Source: Massilia sp. PAMC28688 (GTDB lineage Bacteria; Pseudomonadota; Gammaproteobacteria; Burkholderiales; Burkholderiaceae_D). From it: 64,000 nucleotides of DNA. The notes beneath the pieces are model-generated. The model had not been told where the DNA came from. It saw nothing but the letters and a program-made list of their open reading frames with translations, and ran no database searches. The stretch is from NCBI RefSeq assembly GCF_019443445.1, contig NZ_CP080378.1, positions 744,001 to 808,000 of the forward strand, given 5' to 3'. The position numbers were made by a program, and so were the translations under genes. Below are positions 8,750 through 16,459 of this stretch, piece after piece. The stretch's first letter is position 1, and each line of letters starts with the position of its first letter.

Positions 8750-9589
8750 TCAGGCGGGAAGTGGCTGGGCGGGACTGGCCTGGGCGCGCAATTCCTCGAG
8801 CGCCTGCAGGCAGTAGTACTGGTACCACAGGCCGGTGAAGATGAACACCATCGTAAACAGCCACACCGACAACGCCGCGAGGATGGGAAACAGCAGCACC
8901 GACACGATGGCGCCGCCCACCCAGGCCAGGCCGGGCAAGGCGCCGGCGGCGCCGGAAACCATCCCGATCAGCATCAGGGGGCGGCGATGGGCGCGCACGA
9001 TGGTTGCCATTTCCTGGGCACTGGCGTGGTCGGCCAGGGCGTCATAAGCCATCACGCGCGAGGTGAGCCAGCCCCACAGCAGCACCTGGGCCAGCACCGC
9101 CAGCGGCGCGAACGCATACAGCGGCAGCGAGAGCAGCCACAGCGGCACGAATACCAGGTAGCCGGTGAGGTTGATCATGACGCTGCCCATGAAACTGCCG
9201 CCGCGCTTCATTTCCAGCTTGGGATACTGGCGCGCGCTGACGTGGCGCACGATGGGCGGCATCCCCGCCACGCCCATGAAAATCATGGACGTGACGATCA
9301 TCAGGGGCAGCAGCACCAGCATCGACAGCAGCGGCACGATGATCGCCTTGAGCACGCCCATGCCGGAAAAGCCGAGGAAAGTACTGCTGGCGCCATAGCC
9401 GTTGTAGGACGCAAACAGGGTGGCCACGTAATCGCGGAACGGCTCATAGCCGAAATACAGCAGCAAGCCCCACAGCACCAGCGACAGCAGGAAGGGAAGG
9501 ATCGACAGGCGCAGCATGGGGCCGGTGAACTGGGAACGCAGGGCGCGGCCATAGGCGGTGAGGACGGGGCGCGCGGTGGAAGGGGTCAT
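8750..9589 (-). CDS. EI24-domain (CysZ-like) integral membrane protein
   Basis: About 279 residues with several long hydrophobic segments, for example LSILPFLLSLVLWGLLLYFGY, IIVPLLSMLVLLPLMIVTSMIF, LVFVPLWLLSLPLYAFAPLAVL and VSVLLFPILAALSVWLFTMVF. The pattern and length fit the EI24/CysZ family, which includes sulfate permease CysZ; sulfate transport here is inference only. The start at 9589 (MTPSTARPV) is chosen by family length; in-frame ATGs at 9628 and 9685 would add 13 or 32 residues. It is upstream of and probably cotranscribed with the CinA-like gene. Confidence 0.8.
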   Translation of the reverse strand: MTPSTARPVLTAYGRALRSQFTGPMLRLSILPFLLSLVLWGLLLYFGYEPFRDYVATLFASYNGYGASSTFLGFSGMGVLKAIIVPLLSMLVLLPLMIVTSMIFMGVAGMPPIVRHVSARQYPKLEMKRGGSFMGSVMINLTGYLVFVPLWLLSLPLYAFAPLAVLAQVLLWGWLTSRVMAYDALADHASAQEMATIVRAHRRPLMLIGMVSGAAGALPGLAWVGGAIVSVLLFPILAALSVWLFTMVFIFTGLWYQYYCLQALEELRAQASPAQPLPA

Positions 9590-9729
9590 GGGCAAAAATG
9601 TGTCGAAAAATGCAATAAACGCCAGCATAATCGAAAACCGGGGCGGACGCTGGCCGTGCTCGCTCCCGGTGGCAAGGCTGGGCATGATCGACTACAATTG
9701 CCGATCAACCAATCAGCAAGGAAGAACAC

Positions 9730-10086
9730 ATGTCCATGATCACTACCGATAGCGGCCTGCAGTACGAAGACATCACCGTAGGCGAAGGCGCCGAGGCCAA
9801 GGCTGGCCAGCACGTCACCGTGCACTACACTGGCTGGCTGCGCAACGACGACGGCAGCACGGGCGCCAAGTTCGATTCGAGCAAGGACCGCAATGACCCG
9901 TTCCAGTTCTCGCTCGGTGGCGGCCAGGTCATCCGCGGCTGGGATGAAGGCGTGCAGGGCATGAAAGTGGGGGGCGCGCGGCGTCTGACGATTCCGGCCA
10001 GCCTTGGTTATGGCGCGCGTGGCGCGGGCGGCGTGATTCCGCCGAACGCGACGCTGATTTTCGACGTCGAGCTGCTGGCAGTGTAG
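9730..10086 (+). CDS. FKBP-type peptidyl-prolyl cis-trans isomerase
   Basis: This 118-residue protein is a single FKBP domain without signal peptide, so a cytoplasmic proline isomerase/folding helper. Typical elements are VTVHYTGWL, FDSSKDRNDPFQFSLGGGQVIRGWDEGVQGMKVG split over residues 33-80, and the C-terminal PPNATLIFDVELL. AAGGAAG lies upstream of the ATG, and a TACAAT hexamer at 9693-9698 may be its -10 element. The lipoprotein gene begins three bases after its stop. Confidence 0.95.
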   Translation: MSMITTDSGLQYEDITVGEGAEAKAGQHVTVHYTGWLRNDDGSTGAKFDSSKDRNDPFQFSLGGGQVIRGWDEGVQGMKVGGARRLTIPASLGYGARGAGGVIPPNATLIFDVELLAV

Positions 10087-10089
10087 GCG

Positions 10090-10320
10090 GTGCGGGCCGT
10101 ACCCATCGTCCTGATGGCGCTGCTGCCGGCAGCGCTGGGCGGGTGTACGGTGCTGGCCGTAGGCGGCGCGGTGGTCGGGGCGGGCGTTGTCGCCGTCAAG
10201 ACGGGCGTCGCCGTCGGCAAAGGTGCGGTGGCCGTGGCCACCTACCCCTTCCGCGACAGCGAAGAAGAAAAGGCCGAGAAGCGGCGCCAGGAAGAAGCGG
10301 ACCGCCGGCAGAACAACTGA
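10090..10320 (+). CDS. Small lipoprotein with glycine/valine-rich core
   Basis: A 76-codon frame starting at GTG, three bases after the FKBP stop, so translation may be coupled. The N-terminus is a lipoprotein signal (hydrophobic LMALLPAALG then Cys19 in LGGC). A Gly/Val-rich stretch (residues 25-48) and a strongly charged EEEKAEKRRQEEADRR tail follow. It should be an inner- or outer-membrane lipoprotein exposed to the periplasm. The role is unknown; the FKBP is cytoplasmic, so a direct partnership is not implied. Confidence 0.75.
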   Translation: MRAVPIVLMALLPAALGGCTVLAVGGAVVGAGVVAVKTGVAVGKGAVAVATYPFRDSEEEKAEKRRQEEADRRQNN

Positions 10321-10352
10321 GGCCGCAATTTCCCACACCACATCCCTGACCT

Positions 10353-10503
10353 CAATCAATTTCCTCCCACCAGGGTCAGACCACTTAAACGTCAAAAAAT
10401 CAATTTCCTCCAGCCAGGGTCAGACCACTTAAAACCCACCAGGGTCAGACCACTTAAACGTCAAAAAATCAATTTCCTCCAGCCAGGGTCAGACCACTTA
10501 AAA
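10353..10503 (+). repeat. 44-bp repeat cluster A, four cores, plus orientation
   Basis: Four copies of the core CCAGGGTCAGACCACTTAAA start at 10370, 10414, 10439 and 10483. Copies 1-2 and 3-4 are exactly 44 bases apart and share the second block AATCAATTTCC; copies 2-3 are 25 bases apart because one unit has lost its second block. The core contains the 9-base palindrome GGTCAGACC. Cluster B lies in opposite orientation 255 bases to the right. Confidence 0.92.
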
Positions 10504-10757
10504 CCGGCAAAAGCAACTTTCAAAATCCTTTTTAGATCATCGAGCAAATCGGCGAATAAGATTTGCTGCCGGGCCCTCTCCGGTGCTGGATTCGAGGATT
10601 GAATTTCGTTACAGACCTTCATCGATCCCAATGATTTTATCCAGCACGTTCGACGGCTGGCAATTTAGTTCGAAAAATTAAAATTCCCCGGCAACTGCTT
10701 GCTGTGTCGGCAATTTCCGCGGCCAGATCGCGGCCGAAAACGTTACTTTGGCCGCGC
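10504..10757. other. Spacer between inverted repeat arms
   Basis: This roughly 255-base segment separates repeat arms A and B. By eye it is richer in A and T than the flanking genes and holds no reading frame with family resemblance. Short runs such as AAAATTAAAATTCC and several CGGCAA words occur. It could be the body of a small non-autonomous element or decayed sequence; neither is shown. Confidence 0.4.
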
Positions 10758-10876
10758 TTAAGTGGTCTGACCCTGGCTGGAGGAAATTGATTTTTGAAGG
10801 TTTAAGTGGTCTGACCCTGGCATTGGGAAATTGATTTTCGACTGTTTAAGTGGTCTGACCCTGGCATGGGGAAACT
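10758..10876 (-). repeat. 44-bp repeat cluster B, three cores, minus orientation
   Basis: Three inverted cores (TTTAAGTGGTCTGACCCTGG and a one-base-shorter first copy) end at 10776, 10820 and 10864, exactly 44 bases apart. Each is followed on the plus strand by GGAAATTGATTTT or a near variant, the reverse of the second block. Together with cluster A they form a long imperfect inverted repeat. The last unit ends about 30 bases from the WS/DGAT stop codon, so hairpins here could also act at the 3' end of that transcript. Confidence 0.92.
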
Positions 10877-10903
10877 GATGGCCGGCGCTGGGCGGGATTG
10901 GGG

Positions 10904-12361
10904 TCAGTCCCAGTCGCCCATCAGCGCCAGCAAGACCAGCTTTTCGAATTCCGGTGCGAAGCGCTTGATGATGTTGTCCGGATCCTGCACCAGGGCGTCG
11001 TCGGTAACGATGCCGAACTGTACCCCGCCGTTGTAGCTCAGGATCGATACGCCTATGCCGATATCGCCCGACTGCGGCACCCAGAACATGCACTGGTCGA
11101 GCTGGCTGCCGGCGATATACAGCGGCTGCTGCGGCCCCGGCACATTGCTCATCACGGCCGTGGCCTTGCGCGCGAAATAATTCTGGATTTCGTTTTGCAC
11201 CTGCCTGGGCGTCGCCCCCAACACGCCCAGCACCGACATCGCCACCAGCGCGGTATAACTGCCTTTGAGCTCATTCATGCGGTGCCGCACTTCGAACAGC
11301 CGCGCCACCGGGTTTTCCAGCCCCACCGGCAACACCAGCGGCACCAGCCCGAAGGCGTTGCCCAGCTTTTGCTGGCGGCTCGATTTGCGCAGGTTCACCG
11401 GCACCATCACGCGTACATCGCAGTCATGCGCGACGTCGTCGCCCTTGCCCTTCAGATATGCGCGCAAAGCCCCGGCCACGCTGGCCATGAGCACGTCGTT
11501 GATCGAGCAGCCATAGGCCTTGCTGATGGCCTTGACTTCCGCCAGCGGCAGCGGCTCGCTCCAGGACACGTGCTTCCTGCCGTTCGGCTTGCCCTTCAGG
11601 CGCGTGGGCGTATCCTCTTCCATCGTGGTGAGCTTGACCGCATCCATGGCCAGCTGGCCCGCGGTCTGCCCGATGGCGGTGATCTGCCCCGGCAGCTTGT
11701 CCAGGTCCGTCATCATCGTCATCGATTTGATGAAGACGTTGGACGACAGGTCGATCGCCTTGATCGAGGCCGCCGTCACCGGCAGCATGATCTGCTCCCA
11801 CGGGTTTTCTTCCGCCGCCGCGGCCGCACGGGGCGAGGGCGAATGGTCTTTTTCATCCGGCGTCTTGTCGAACATGGACATGAACACCCCCACCAGCGCC
11901 ACGCCATCGGCAATGCAGTGGTGGATGCGGATGATCAGGGCCTGGCGCAGCTTGCCGTCTTCGCCCCGGCAGTTGTCGACCAGGTGCATTTGCCACAGCG
12001 GCTTTTCGGGATTGAGCGGCTCCTGCGACAGCTTGCCCACCAGTGCCTGCAGTGCCGGCTTGTTGCTGGCCCCGCCCTTGCCGGAGGCCAGCGCCGTGTG
12101 GATGACGTGGTCATCCAGGTCCACTTCCTGCTCTTGCCACCAGGACCCGGACAGGTCGCTCACCACCCGGCTGCGAAACCGCTTGTACACCAGGAAGCGC
12201 GATTCAAGCGCTTGCTTGAGCCCGGTCACGCTCACCGGCTTGCTCAGCATGGACACGCCCACGATCATCATCAGGTTGCCGTCGGAATCCATCCTCAGCC
12301 AGGCCGTATCGACCGTCGACATCTTCTTGCGGCTAAATCCGGACCGGGGCTTCGACAACAT
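10904..12361 (-). CDS. Wax ester synthase / diacylglycerol acyltransferase (WS/DGAT)
   Basis: This 485-residue protein joins acyl-CoA to fatty alcohols or diacylglycerol to make wax esters or triacylglycerol at the membrane. The catalytic HHxxxDG is present as HHCIADG (147-153) in the acyltransferase N-domain. The C-terminal WS/DGAT domain has NDVLMASVAGALR and the PLYIAGS segment. The ATG at 12361 has AGAGGAGA upstream. It is divergent from an acyl-CoA-binding protein gene, which could supply its substrate. Storage-lipid synthesis is the likely role; which acceptor is preferred cannot be read. Confidence 0.93.
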   Translation of the reverse strand: MLSKPRSGFSRKKMSTVDTAWLRMDSDGNLMMIVGVSMLSKPVSVTGLKQALESRFLVYKRFRSRVVSDLSGSWWQEQEVDLDDHVIHTALASGKGGASNKPALQALVGKLSQEPLNPEKPLWQMHLVDNCRGEDGKLRQALIIRIHHCIADGVALVGVFMSMFDKTPDEKDHSPSPRAAAAAEENPWEQIMLPVTAASIKAIDLSSNVFIKSMTMMTDLDKLPGQITAIGQTAGQLAMDAVKLTTMEEDTPTRLKGKPNGRKHVSWSEPLPLAEVKAISKAYGCSINDVLMASVAGALRAYLKGKGDDVAHDCDVRVMVPVNLRKSSRQQKLGNAFGLVPLVLPVGLENPVARLFEVRHRMNELKGSYTALVAMSVLGVLGATPRQVQNEIQNYFARKATAVMSNVPGPQQPLYIAGSQLDQCMFWVPQSGDIGIGVSILSYNGGVQFGIVTDDALVQDPDNIIKRFAPEFEKLVLLALMGDWD

Positions 12362-12397
12362 GGAGCGTCTCCTCTAAAGAACTGCTATGGATCTATT

Positions 12398-12409
12398 ATT
12401 GCGCGCAAT
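12398..12409. promoter_or_regulatory. 12-bp palindrome between WS/DGAT and ACBP genes
   Basis: ATTGCGCGCAAT is a perfect palindrome in the 131-base divergent intergenic region, with a related TTGCGC word about 10 bases to the right. It is placed where a shared operator would sit. No regulator is identified; it may also be chance in GC-rich DNA. Confidence 0.3.
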
Positions 12410-12492
12410 ATGGCAGTTGTTGCGCTAAGATTCTAGGCACATTACTCTAGCGACAATATCCGAGCAACATTTTTTAGCCAACAGGAGATTTT

Positions 12493-12747
12493 ATGAGTTT
12501 GCAAGAACAATTCGACCAGGCCCAGGCCGATTCCAAGAACCTGTCCGAGCGTCCCGACAACATGACCTTGTTGAAGATTTATGCGCTCTACAAGCAGGCC
12601 TCGGCCGGCGATGTCGACGGCAAGCGCCCCGGCTTTACCGACATGGTCGGGCGCGCCAAGTACGATGCCTGGGATGGCCTCAAGGGCATCAGCAAGGAAG
12701 ACGCCATGCAGCAGTACATTGACCTGATCGAGGAACTGAAGGGCTGA
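12493..12747 (+). CDS. Acyl-CoA-binding protein
   Basis: This 84-residue protein matches the four-helix ACBP fold over its length. Typical segments are MTLLKIYALYKQAS, the KRPGFTDMVGRAKYDAWDGL region and the C-terminal AMQQYIDLIEEL. It binds medium- and long-chain acyl-CoA esters in the cytoplasm and buffers or delivers them to enzymes. ACAGGAG lies upstream of the ATG. ACBPs are uncommon in bacteria, and the divergent WS/DGAT gene suggests delivery of acyl-CoA to storage-lipid synthesis. Confidence 0.95.
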   Translation: MSLQEQFDQAQADSKNLSERPDNMTLLKIYALYKQASAGDVDGKRPGFTDMVGRAKYDAWDGLKGISKEDAMQQYIDLIEELKG

Positions 12748-12760
12748 TCAGGCCCCGGCC

Positions 12761-13042
12761 TCAGGCGGAACCGAACACCTTCTTCATGTTCTCTTCCACC
12801 TTGGACTGGATCATTGGCGCCATGGCGCTCATCAGGAAGCCGAGACGGATGAACATCTCGGCTTTTTTCTTTTCCAGCGTCAGCTGGCCCTGCACGCCGC
12901 TGCGCTCGAAGTGCAGGGTATCGCCTTCCCATTCGCACGCCAGGCCATATTCTTCGGAAATGCTGTCGGCCACCTTTTGCGCCGCTTCGCGCGCTTTTTT
13001 CGGCGTCAGTTTGTGTTCGTGAATGATGCTGATGTCTGCCAT
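12761..13042 (-). CDS. Polyhydroxyalkanoic acid system (PHA granule) family protein
   Basis: About 93 residues, starting MADISIIHEHKLT at 13042. It fits the PHA-granule regulatory family: an N-terminal H(K)L-KKAREAAQKVAD helix, the central LACEWEGDTLHFERSGVQGQL strand pair and the closing EENMKKVFG helix. These proteins are associated with polyhydroxyalkanoate systems; exact biochemical role is unclear. It is convergent with the acyl-CoA-binding gene and lies about 3.4 kb from the PHB depolymerase. GGAAAG lies upstream of the ATG. Confidence 0.85.
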   Translation of the reverse strand: MADISIIHEHKLTPKKAREAAQKVADSISEEYGLACEWEGDTLHFERSGVQGQLTLEKKKAEMFIRLGFLMSAMAPMIQSKVEENMKKVFGSA

Positions 13043-13121
13043 GTGATGCTTTCCAAAGTCGATTGGCGACATGATACCACCGCCTCTGCTCGCTCTATAA
13101 TGACGGCTTGTCATCTCCATC

Positions 13122-14387
13122 ATGCTTCCCATGTCCGATATTGATCTGATTGCCGCCATCCTGTTTGGTCTGGCGCTGGCTCATACCTTCGCCACCAAGA
13201 CCTTTGAACGCCTGGCCGACCGCTTTCCGCGCCACGCCGGCCTGTTTCACTTCATGGGCGAGGTGGAGGTGGTGTTCGGCCTGTGGGCCATGGTGCTGAT
13301 CGTGGCCATGGCGCTGGTGGCAGGCGGGGCCCAGGCCATTCAGTATGCCGAGACGCGCACCTACACCGAACCCCTGTTCGTGTTTGTCATCATGGTGGTG
13401 GCGGCCTCGCGCCCGGTGCTCGAGACCATTCGCGCCCTGGTCGACACGGTGGCGCGCGTGGTGCCGCTGCGTACCGCGCTCGTGCGTGTATGGCTGTGCC
13501 TGGCCCTGGTGCCATTGCTGGGCTCCTTCATCACGGAGCCGGCCGCCATGACGCTGGCCGCACTCATGCTCGCACCCCTGGTGTTCCGCCAGGACCAGGG
13601 AATGCCGGAATGGCTCAAGTATGCAGCACTGGGGGTGCTGTTCGTGAATGTGTCGATCGGCGGCACCCTGACCTCGTTCGCCGCGCCACCGGTGCTGATG
13701 GTGGCCAAGACCTGGGGCTGGAGCAGCGCCTTCATGGCCGCCACTTTCGGCTGGAAGGCGGCCCTGGCCGTGCTGGTCAATGCCACCGCCGTCACCTGGC
13801 TGCTGCGTGCTCACATTCGCGATACCCTGCCTGCCCCGGACGCGTCGCTGTTGCCGGTGCCGCTGGCAGTCGCTGCCATCCACCTCATGTTCCTGGCCTC
13901 GGTGGTCCTGTTTGCCCACCACCCGGTCATCTTCCTGGGCCTGTTCATGTTTTTCCTCGGCTTTACCAAGGCCTACGAGCAGTACCAGACCCGGCTCATC
14001 CTCAAGGAAGGCTTGCTGGTGGGCTTCTTCCTGGCCGGGCTGGTGGTGCTGGGCGGGATGCAGCGCTGGTGGCTGCAGCCCATCGTGTCCGGCCTGGAGC
14101 CGACCGCCCTGTTTTTCGGCGCCACCGCGCTCACGGCCATTACCGACAATGCCGCCCTGACCTATCTTGGCTCCCTCATCGCCGGCATGAGCGATCAGGC
14201 CAAATACATGCTGGTGGCCGGCGCCGTGGCCGGCGGCGGCCTGACCGTGATTGCCAATGCCCCCAATCCGGCCGGCGTGTCGCTGCTGCGCGACGGCTTC
14301 AGCGACGAATCGATCGGCGTGGGTGGCCTGCTGCTGGGCGCCCTGCCGCCCACCCTGGTGGCCATGCTGGCCCTGTACCTGCTCTGA
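13122..14387 (+). CDS. Putative Na+/H+ antiporter family membrane protein
   Basis: This 421-residue protein consists almost wholly of hydrophobic helices, roughly 11-12. Conserved-looking loops include FITEPAAMTLAALMLAPL (about 133-150), NVSIGGTLTSFAAPPVLMV (about 177-195), ALTAITDNAALTYLGSL and NAPNPAG. This architecture fits the uncharacterised Na_H_antiport_2 family; ion specificity is not shown. A TATAAT at 13096 may be its -10 element. Either ATG 13122 or ATG 13131 could start translation. It is divergent from the PHA-system gene. Confidence 0.82.
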   Translation: MLPMSDIDLIAAILFGLALAHTFATKTFERLADRFPRHAGLFHFMGEVEVVFGLWAMVLIVAMALVAGGAQAIQYAETRTYTEPLFVFVIMVVAASRPVLETIRALVDTVARVVPLRTALVRVWLCLALVPLLGSFITEPAAMTLAALMLAPLVFRQDQGMPEWLKYAALGVLFVNVSIGGTLTSFAAPPVLMVAKTWGWSSAFMAATFGWKAALAVLVNATAVTWLLRAHIRDTLPAPDASLLPVPLAVAAIHLMFLASVVLFAHHPVIFLGLFMFFLGFTKAYEQYQTRLILKEGLLVGFFLAGLVVLGGMQRWWLQPIVSGLEPTALFFGATALTAITDNAALTYLGSLIAGMSDQAKYMLVAGAVAGGGLTVIANAPNPAGVSLLRDGFSDESIGVGGLLLGALPPTLVAMLALYLL

Positions 14388-14559
14388 ACGGCCGTCGCCC
14401 TTTCGTGGCCCAGCCGGCGCCCCGCCCGAGGGCCAAGCGCTGACATTGAGGCACGTGCGGGCCGGCCACCTTCTGGATCGGTCGGGCCACTGCGGCCCAA
14501 TGCGGGCCACCGCGGCGCGGCGCCCGCATTTGCTTATGTGGATTGTATCTAAGCCTGAT

Positions 14560-14588
14560 TTGTGGGAAAAAGCGAATTGCCTTAAAAT
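14560..14588 (+). promoter_or_regulatory. Candidate sigma-70 promoter of fdxA
   Basis: TTGTGG (14560-14565) and TAAAAT (14583-14588) are separated by 17 bases and lie 70 bases before the fdxA start codon. The spacing is ideal and both hexamers have four or five consensus bases. Confidence 0.55.
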
Positions 14589-14657
14589 ACAGTGCTTTGC
14601 TGTTGTTGGCGGAGGGTCCATCCTCCTGCGCGGCACCCTTTCACTGATAGGACTGTT

Positions 14658-14981
14658 ATGACCCACGTTGTCACCGAATCGTGCATCAGCTGTCGTTACA
14701 CCGATTGCGTCGATGTATGCCCGGTAGATTGTTTCCGGGAAGGCCCGAATTTTCTGGCGATCGATCCTGACGAGTGCATCGACTGCGCCGTCTGCGTGGC
14801 CGAATGCCCCGTCAACGCCATTTACGCGGAAGAAGACGTGCCGGGCGACCAGCAGCAGTTTATCAAGATCAACGTTGACCTGGCCCGCGTCTGGCCATCC
14901 ATTACCAAGACCAAGCCAGCACTGCCGGAAGCGGAGCAGTGGAAGGACGTCAAGGACAAGCTGGACCAGCTGGTTCGCTGA
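14658..14981 (+). CDS. fdxA: Seven-iron ferredoxin (FdxA type)
   Basis: This 107-residue electron carrier has cysteines at 9, 12, 17, 21, 25, 40, 43, 46 and 50, the pattern of Azotobacter-type ferredoxin I with one 3Fe-4S and one 4Fe-4S cluster. The C-terminal extension (KTKPALPEAEQWKDVKDKLDQL) is typical. The ATG at 14658 has TAGGA upstream; an in-frame ATG at 14592 would add unrelated residues. A ferredoxin-NADP reductase gene follows in the same direction after 90 bases and is the likely redox partner. Confidence 0.96.
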   Translation: MTHVVTESCISCRYTDCVDVCPVDCFREGPNFLAIDPDECIDCAVCVAECPVNAIYAEEDVPGDQQQFIKINVDLARVWPSITKTKPALPEAEQWKDVKDKLDQLVR

Positions 14982-15071
14982 TTCTCCAGCCAGCGGCGCC
15001 CCGGGCGCCGGCCGGCCAGCGCGGCCTGTTGCCTAACCGGCGCCGCATGACCATTCTCTGGGAGCAGGCGC

Positions 15072-16178
15072 ATGTCGATCGACCCTTCCCATAACGCCGG
15101 CAACCTTGCTGCCAACAGCAGCTTCGCCGGCGCCATCGACACCGATGCCGTCATCATCGGCGCCGGCCCCGTCGGCCTGTTCCAGGTGTTTGAACTGGGT
15201 TTGCTCGAGATCCGCGCCCATGTCATCGATTCGCTCGGCGCCCCCGGCGGCCAGTGCATGGAACTGTACCCCGACAAGCCCATCTACGACATCCCGGCCC
15301 TGCCCTTGTGCACGGGCCAGGAGCTTACCGACAACTTGCTGCGCCAGATCGCGCCCTTCGCGCCTGCCTTCCACCTGAATCAGGAAGTCACGCTCGTGCA
15401 GCGCCGTGAAGACGGGCGGTTCAACGTCGAGACTTCAGCAGGCACCCGCTTCATTGCCACCACCATTTTCATTGCCGCCGGCGTGGGCGCCTTCCAGCCC
15501 CGCACCTTCAAGGTGGAAGGCATCGATGCCTTTGAAGGCAGCCAGCTGCATTACCGCGTGCGCGACCCGGCCCAGTTCGCTGGCAAGCACCTGCTCATCT
15601 GTGGCGGCGGCGACTCGGCGCTGGACTGGGCCATCAGCCTGGCCGGCAAGGCGGCCAGCGTGACATTGCTGCACCGCCGCGAAACTTTCACCGCCGCCCC
15701 CGCCTCCGTGGCCAAGGCGCGCGCGCTGGCCGAAGCCGGACAGCTCCATCTGCTCACCGGCCAGGTCAGCGCTTTCGAGGCGGACGGCGGCACGCTGAGG
15801 GCCGTGACGGTCAGCGCAAGCGATGGCAGCACGCGCCGCGTGGCGCTGGACATGATCGTGGCGCTGTTCGGCCTGTCGCCGCGCCTGGGGCCGATTGCCG
15901 ATTGGGGCCTGGACCTGGAACGCCGCCAGGTACGGGTGCAAAGCACGGAAAAGTTCGAAACGAATGTGCCCGGCATCTTCGCCGTGGGCGACATCAATAC
16001 CTACCCGGGCAAGAAAAAGCTGATCCTGTGCGGCTTTCACGAGGCGGCGCTGGCCGCCTACGGCGCCGCACCCTATATTTTCCCCGGCAAGAAAATCCAC
16101 ATGCAGTACACCACCACCTCCCCTTCCTTGCACAAGATCCTCGGCGTGGACACACCCGAACCCGGCCAGCCCGACTAA
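15072..16178 (+). CDS. Thioredoxin-reductase-like ferredoxin-NADP(+) reductase
   Basis: This 368-residue flavoenzyme has the N-terminal FAD motif GAGPVG (30-35), the [19 protein letters not shown] segment and the NAD(P)H-binding [11 protein letters not shown] near residue 177. The FAD-closing segment [21 protein letters not shown] comes late. This is the homodimeric TrxR-like FNR class lacking the CxxC of thioredoxin reductase. It shuttles electrons between NADPH and ferredoxin in the cytoplasm. GGGAG precedes the ATG. The upstream 7Fe ferredoxin is the obvious partner. Confidence 0.93.
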   Translation: MSIDPSHNAGNLAANSSFAGAIDTDAVIIGAGPVGLFQVFELGLLEIRAHVIDSLGAPGGQCMELYPDKPIYDIPALPLCTGQELTDNLLRQIAPFAPAFHLNQEVTLVQRREDGRFNVETSAGTRFIATTIFIAAGVGAFQPRTFKVEGIDAFEGSQLHYRVRDPAQFAGKHLLICGGGDSALDWAISLAGKAASVTLLHRRETFTAAPASVAKARALAEAGQLHLLTGQVSAFEADGGTLRAVTVSASDGSTRRVALDMIVALFGLSPRLGPIADWGLDLERRQVRVQSTEKFETNVPGIFAVGDINTYPGKKKLILCGFHEAALAAYGAAPYIFPGKKIHMQYTTTSPSLHKILGVDTPEPGQPD

Positions 16179-16373
16179 ATCGGGAACTGACATCGTTCAG
16201 TAAGCTGAAAGCAACAAGTGCACGGGCGTGCCACCCATTTTTTCTATGCGTGCGGTAGGTCCCTAACGCACTGCAGCATTGTGTGTTAAAACTGCTTCGC
16301 GATCACGGATTCTTGTACAGAAATCAAACGGTGTTCTTTTCCCCGTTAGCTCATTTCTAACAGGAACTCAAAA

Positions 16374-16404
16374 TTGCAAATACCCCTTTTAAATAGCCTA
16401 TAAT
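16374..16404 (+). promoter_or_regulatory. Possible sigma-70 promoter of phaZ
   Basis: TTGCAA (16374-16379) and a perfect TATAAT (16399-16404) lie 19 bases apart in an AT-rich stretch, about 55 bases before the phaZ start. The spacing is longer than ideal, so the -35 assignment is weak while the -10 is convincing. Confidence 0.45.
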
Positions 16405-16459
16405 TAATCAGCGCACCTGCAAACGATTGCACGGTCCAGATTATCTTGAAGGAATATGT

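Noticed and set aside
10353..10503. 44-bp tandem units considered as a CRISPR array
   Set aside because: Only two to four units per cluster, the sequence between cores is itself conserved rather than unique spacers, and no cas genes are present.
13095..14666. 523-codon minus-strand frame opposite the antiporter gene
   Set aside because: Repetitive His/Gln/Gly composition typical of the antisense of a membrane protein gene; no start signal.
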